A DNA stretch of 64,000 bases, from NCBI GenBank assembly GCA_019828595.1, contig JAHQRK010000001.1, positions 3,472,001-3,536,000 on the forward strand, read 5' to 3'. Each line of letters starts with the position of its first letter. The first letter of the stretch is position 1. Both the position numbers and the translations under genes were made by a program. The stretch comes from Aphanomyces cochlioides (lineage: Eukaryota; Oomycota; Saprolegniomycetes; Saprolegniales; Verrucalvaceae). Positions 62,669-64,000 of the stretch are shown here, piece by piece. The notes beneath the pieces are model-generated. The model had not been told where the DNA came from and searched no databases. It was given only the letters and a program-made list of their open reading frames with translations.

Positions 62669-64000
62669 TTACGACAAAGGCACTGAAGTTTGTGACGATG
62701 TTTGGACAAACGCACCGGCATATCTTTCCTTCACGGCGTATGTGTGGAGAACTGGCGGGGCACTGGTTGCCTTCATCGTGGCGGGTTGTAGGATTGGATG
62801 TCGAGGGTAGAGCTCTCGAAGGACTGGCGCCATGGCGGATGCATTCGAGAGCACTGTCCAGAGAGGCTCGATCCATCGAACACTTCGATCGGTCAAAGCT
62901 GGATGGTTCGAAAGGAGAAGCGTCGGCCATGGCGTTGCATGCCACAAAGTCTGCACAGGATTGCCATGAGCATCGACAAACCCTTTGCCAGAGTCATCTT
63001 TGGCGAGAGAATTGACAGAGGGAACAGAGTGGCAGGTTAAACCAGCCTTCTTGGCGGCAGCACAAGCAACTGCGTGAGCTGGACTGTCCATGAGCATATG
63101 CAAAGGTCCACGAACGTCTAGTGACTGCCACGCCTGGACAAGAGCAGCTTCAGTTGAATGCGTAGCGCCTCGAGCCAAGACATAGTCTGGAAGGCTATTG
63201 CTGCGGAAGCCTGTCCAGTGGAGACCATCGTCAGTGAGCGCAAATGCGAATTGAGACACCAGGCTATCGGGCTTCTGTGCAAACCACGCGGCGCGAATTT
63301 GTGGCCAAAGTGCACATGGGATGCCAGCAAAAGTGTCATGATATCGTTCGGAATGCTGCAATACATAGTCGGTGGCATCAAGGATCATGTGCTGCAATTG
63401 ATCAGTTGCAAACTCGAGCGCTGCATGACCAGAAGATGACATGACAATCTGATGATCGCCAACTGAGCGAAAGTCTTGAGAAGTCACAAGGGGAACGTCT
63501 TCATAATTGTACTCAGACGAAAAGTCGATGGACATCCAGCCCATAATGGAGCTGCCGGGATACGTGCAAGTGATCGAATACGCGCCAGTATTTGGGTCGA
63601 CGCGGGCAGGAAGTCGACGCGAGTAGTGGCGATGGGATGGCCATACGGCGTCGTGAACATTCTGCTCAACAATGTCGACATGCGTGTCCGTAGCAGCAAC
63701 AACGACAGCAACGTGACCCGTCTGTGTGAATTCGCCAACGGGATCCCAGATCACAAGCGAGCCTTTTCCCGGACGGGCAGTTGAGACACCATTGGGATAA
63801 GCATGCATACAGATCAATTGGTCATCAGCGACACGGGTGACAGTCCGCAAGCGAAAGATATCATACGCCATCGCAATATTGTCAAACACGACGCCGTAAT
63901 TGACAAGAAGATATCGTCGTGCCAGTTCAACGCATTGCCACTTGTACCCAGTCGTGACTGTGCCAAGTAAGCTTTGGAAATGCGCGCGGTTCGATCGCAC
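62669..64000 (-). CDS. glutathionylspermidine synthetase/amidase-like, truncated C terminus (5' partial)
   Basis: The gene enters from the right edge on the minus strand; 443 residues are visible to the stop at 62669. An N-terminal CHAP amidase domain shows GYKWQCVELARRYLLVNYG (Cys nucleophile), GSLVIWDPVGEF and TGHVAVVVAATD (His). Then an ATP-grasp-type synthetase part: MILDATDYVLQH, PHLMLMDSP-like HMLMDSPAHAVA, WIEPLWTVLSNAS, LRELYPRHPILQP. Compared with the E. coli enzyme, the protein stops soon after YAVK, so about 90-100 C-terminal residues of the ATP-grasp core are missing, and the usual YEYNADS metal-binding motif reads GFRSNS. Amidase activity is plausible; synthetase activity is doubtful. 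No intron or frameshift explains the end. Confidence 0.8.
   Translation of the reverse strand: MRSNRAHFQSLLGTVTTGYKWQCVELARRYLLVNYGVVFDNIAMAYDIFRLRTVTRVADDQLICMHAYPNGVSTARPGKGSLVIWDPVGEFTQTGHVAVVVAATDTHVDIVEQNVHDAVWPSHRHYSRRLPARVDPNTGAYSITCTYPGSSIMGWMSIDFSSEYNYEDVPLVTSQDFRSVGDHQIVMSSSGHAALEFATDQLQHMILDATDYVLQHSERYHDTFAGIPCALWPQIRAAWFAQKPDSLVSQFAFALTDDGLHWTGFRSNSLPDYVLARGATHSTEAALVQAWQSLDVRGPLHMLMDSPAHAVACAAAKKAGLTCHSVPSVNSLAKDDSGKGFVDAHGNPVQTLWHATPWPTLLLSNHPALTDRSVRWIEPLWTVLSNASAMAPVLRELYPRHPILQPATMKATSAPPVLHTYAVKERYAGAFVQTSSQTSVPLS

Noticed and set aside
1..64000. CRISPR arrays, rRNA and tRNA genes
   Set aside because: No regularly spaced array or rRNA-like block was seen; tRNA cloverleafs could not be searched reliably by eye, so absence of tRNAs is not claimed.

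Overview
The window is a gene-dense nuclear segment of an oomycete. A saprolegnialean such as Aphanomyces is my best guess, but this is inferred from gene style and not from a marker gene. Supporting features are very short introns (mostly 36-60 nt, GT-AG with a few GC-AG), intergenic gaps of tens to a few hundred bases, expansin-like proteins with Thr-rich stalks, KRE9/KNH-domain proteins, PH-domain and coiled-coil proteins, and PIF/Harbinger transposases with Myb/SANT partners. Most genes below were rebuilt by joining exons from splice signals and conserved family motifs; no transcript evidence was available.

Layout. 1-3.4 kb: 3' end of an RNF10/Mag2-type RING protein, an ARMH1-like armadillo protein with ten exons, and Mediator subunit Med11. 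3.4-9.1 kb: a PH protein, a KRE9/KNH protein and the diflavin reductase NDOR1/Tah18. 9.7-13 kb: a bZIP factor, a 39-bp minisatellite and a succinate-semialdehyde-dehydrogenase-like ALDH. 13.1-17.4 kb: one large gene fusing LRRs, IQ motifs and WW domains. 17.6-20.5 kb: an NHE-type Na+/H+ exchanger. 20.5-23.4 kb: two more KRE9/KNH paralogues separated by a foldback element. 24.9-29.1 kb: MAD2, signal peptidase subunit SPC25 and an ankyrin protein. 29.2-40 kb: a D-amino-acid oxidase, ER chaperone GRP170/HYOU1, a PYM protein with two Mago-binding domains, and ribosome-biogenesis factor RRP5. 40.9-46.4 kb: two head-to-head expansin-like membrane proteins with a Mutator-type MITE between them, then a second PH protein. 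47.2-54.7 kb: a transposon island with three Harbinger-type transposase loci (two apparently intact, one broken), two SANT partners and one unrecognised gene. 55.6-64 kb: U3-55K/RRP9, an acylation-motif coiled-coil protein, a RING-kinase fusion, acyl-protein thioesterase, nucleolar GTPase GNL2/Nog2, and a truncated glutathionylspermidine synthetase/amidase.

Themes. Housekeeping genes are mixed without operon logic, although three (RRP5, RRP9, GNL2) serve ribosome biogenesis. Convergent neighbours end within 9-53 bp of each other. Many intergenic gaps carry ATTGG/CCAAT boxes, often as inverted pairs spaced by A/T-rich DNA, a good candidate for a shared promoter architecture. The most notable architectures are the LRR-IQ-WW fusion, tandem Mago-binding domains, RING-kinase fusion, leaderless KNH proteins and a Gsp synthetase that has lost its ATP-grasp end.
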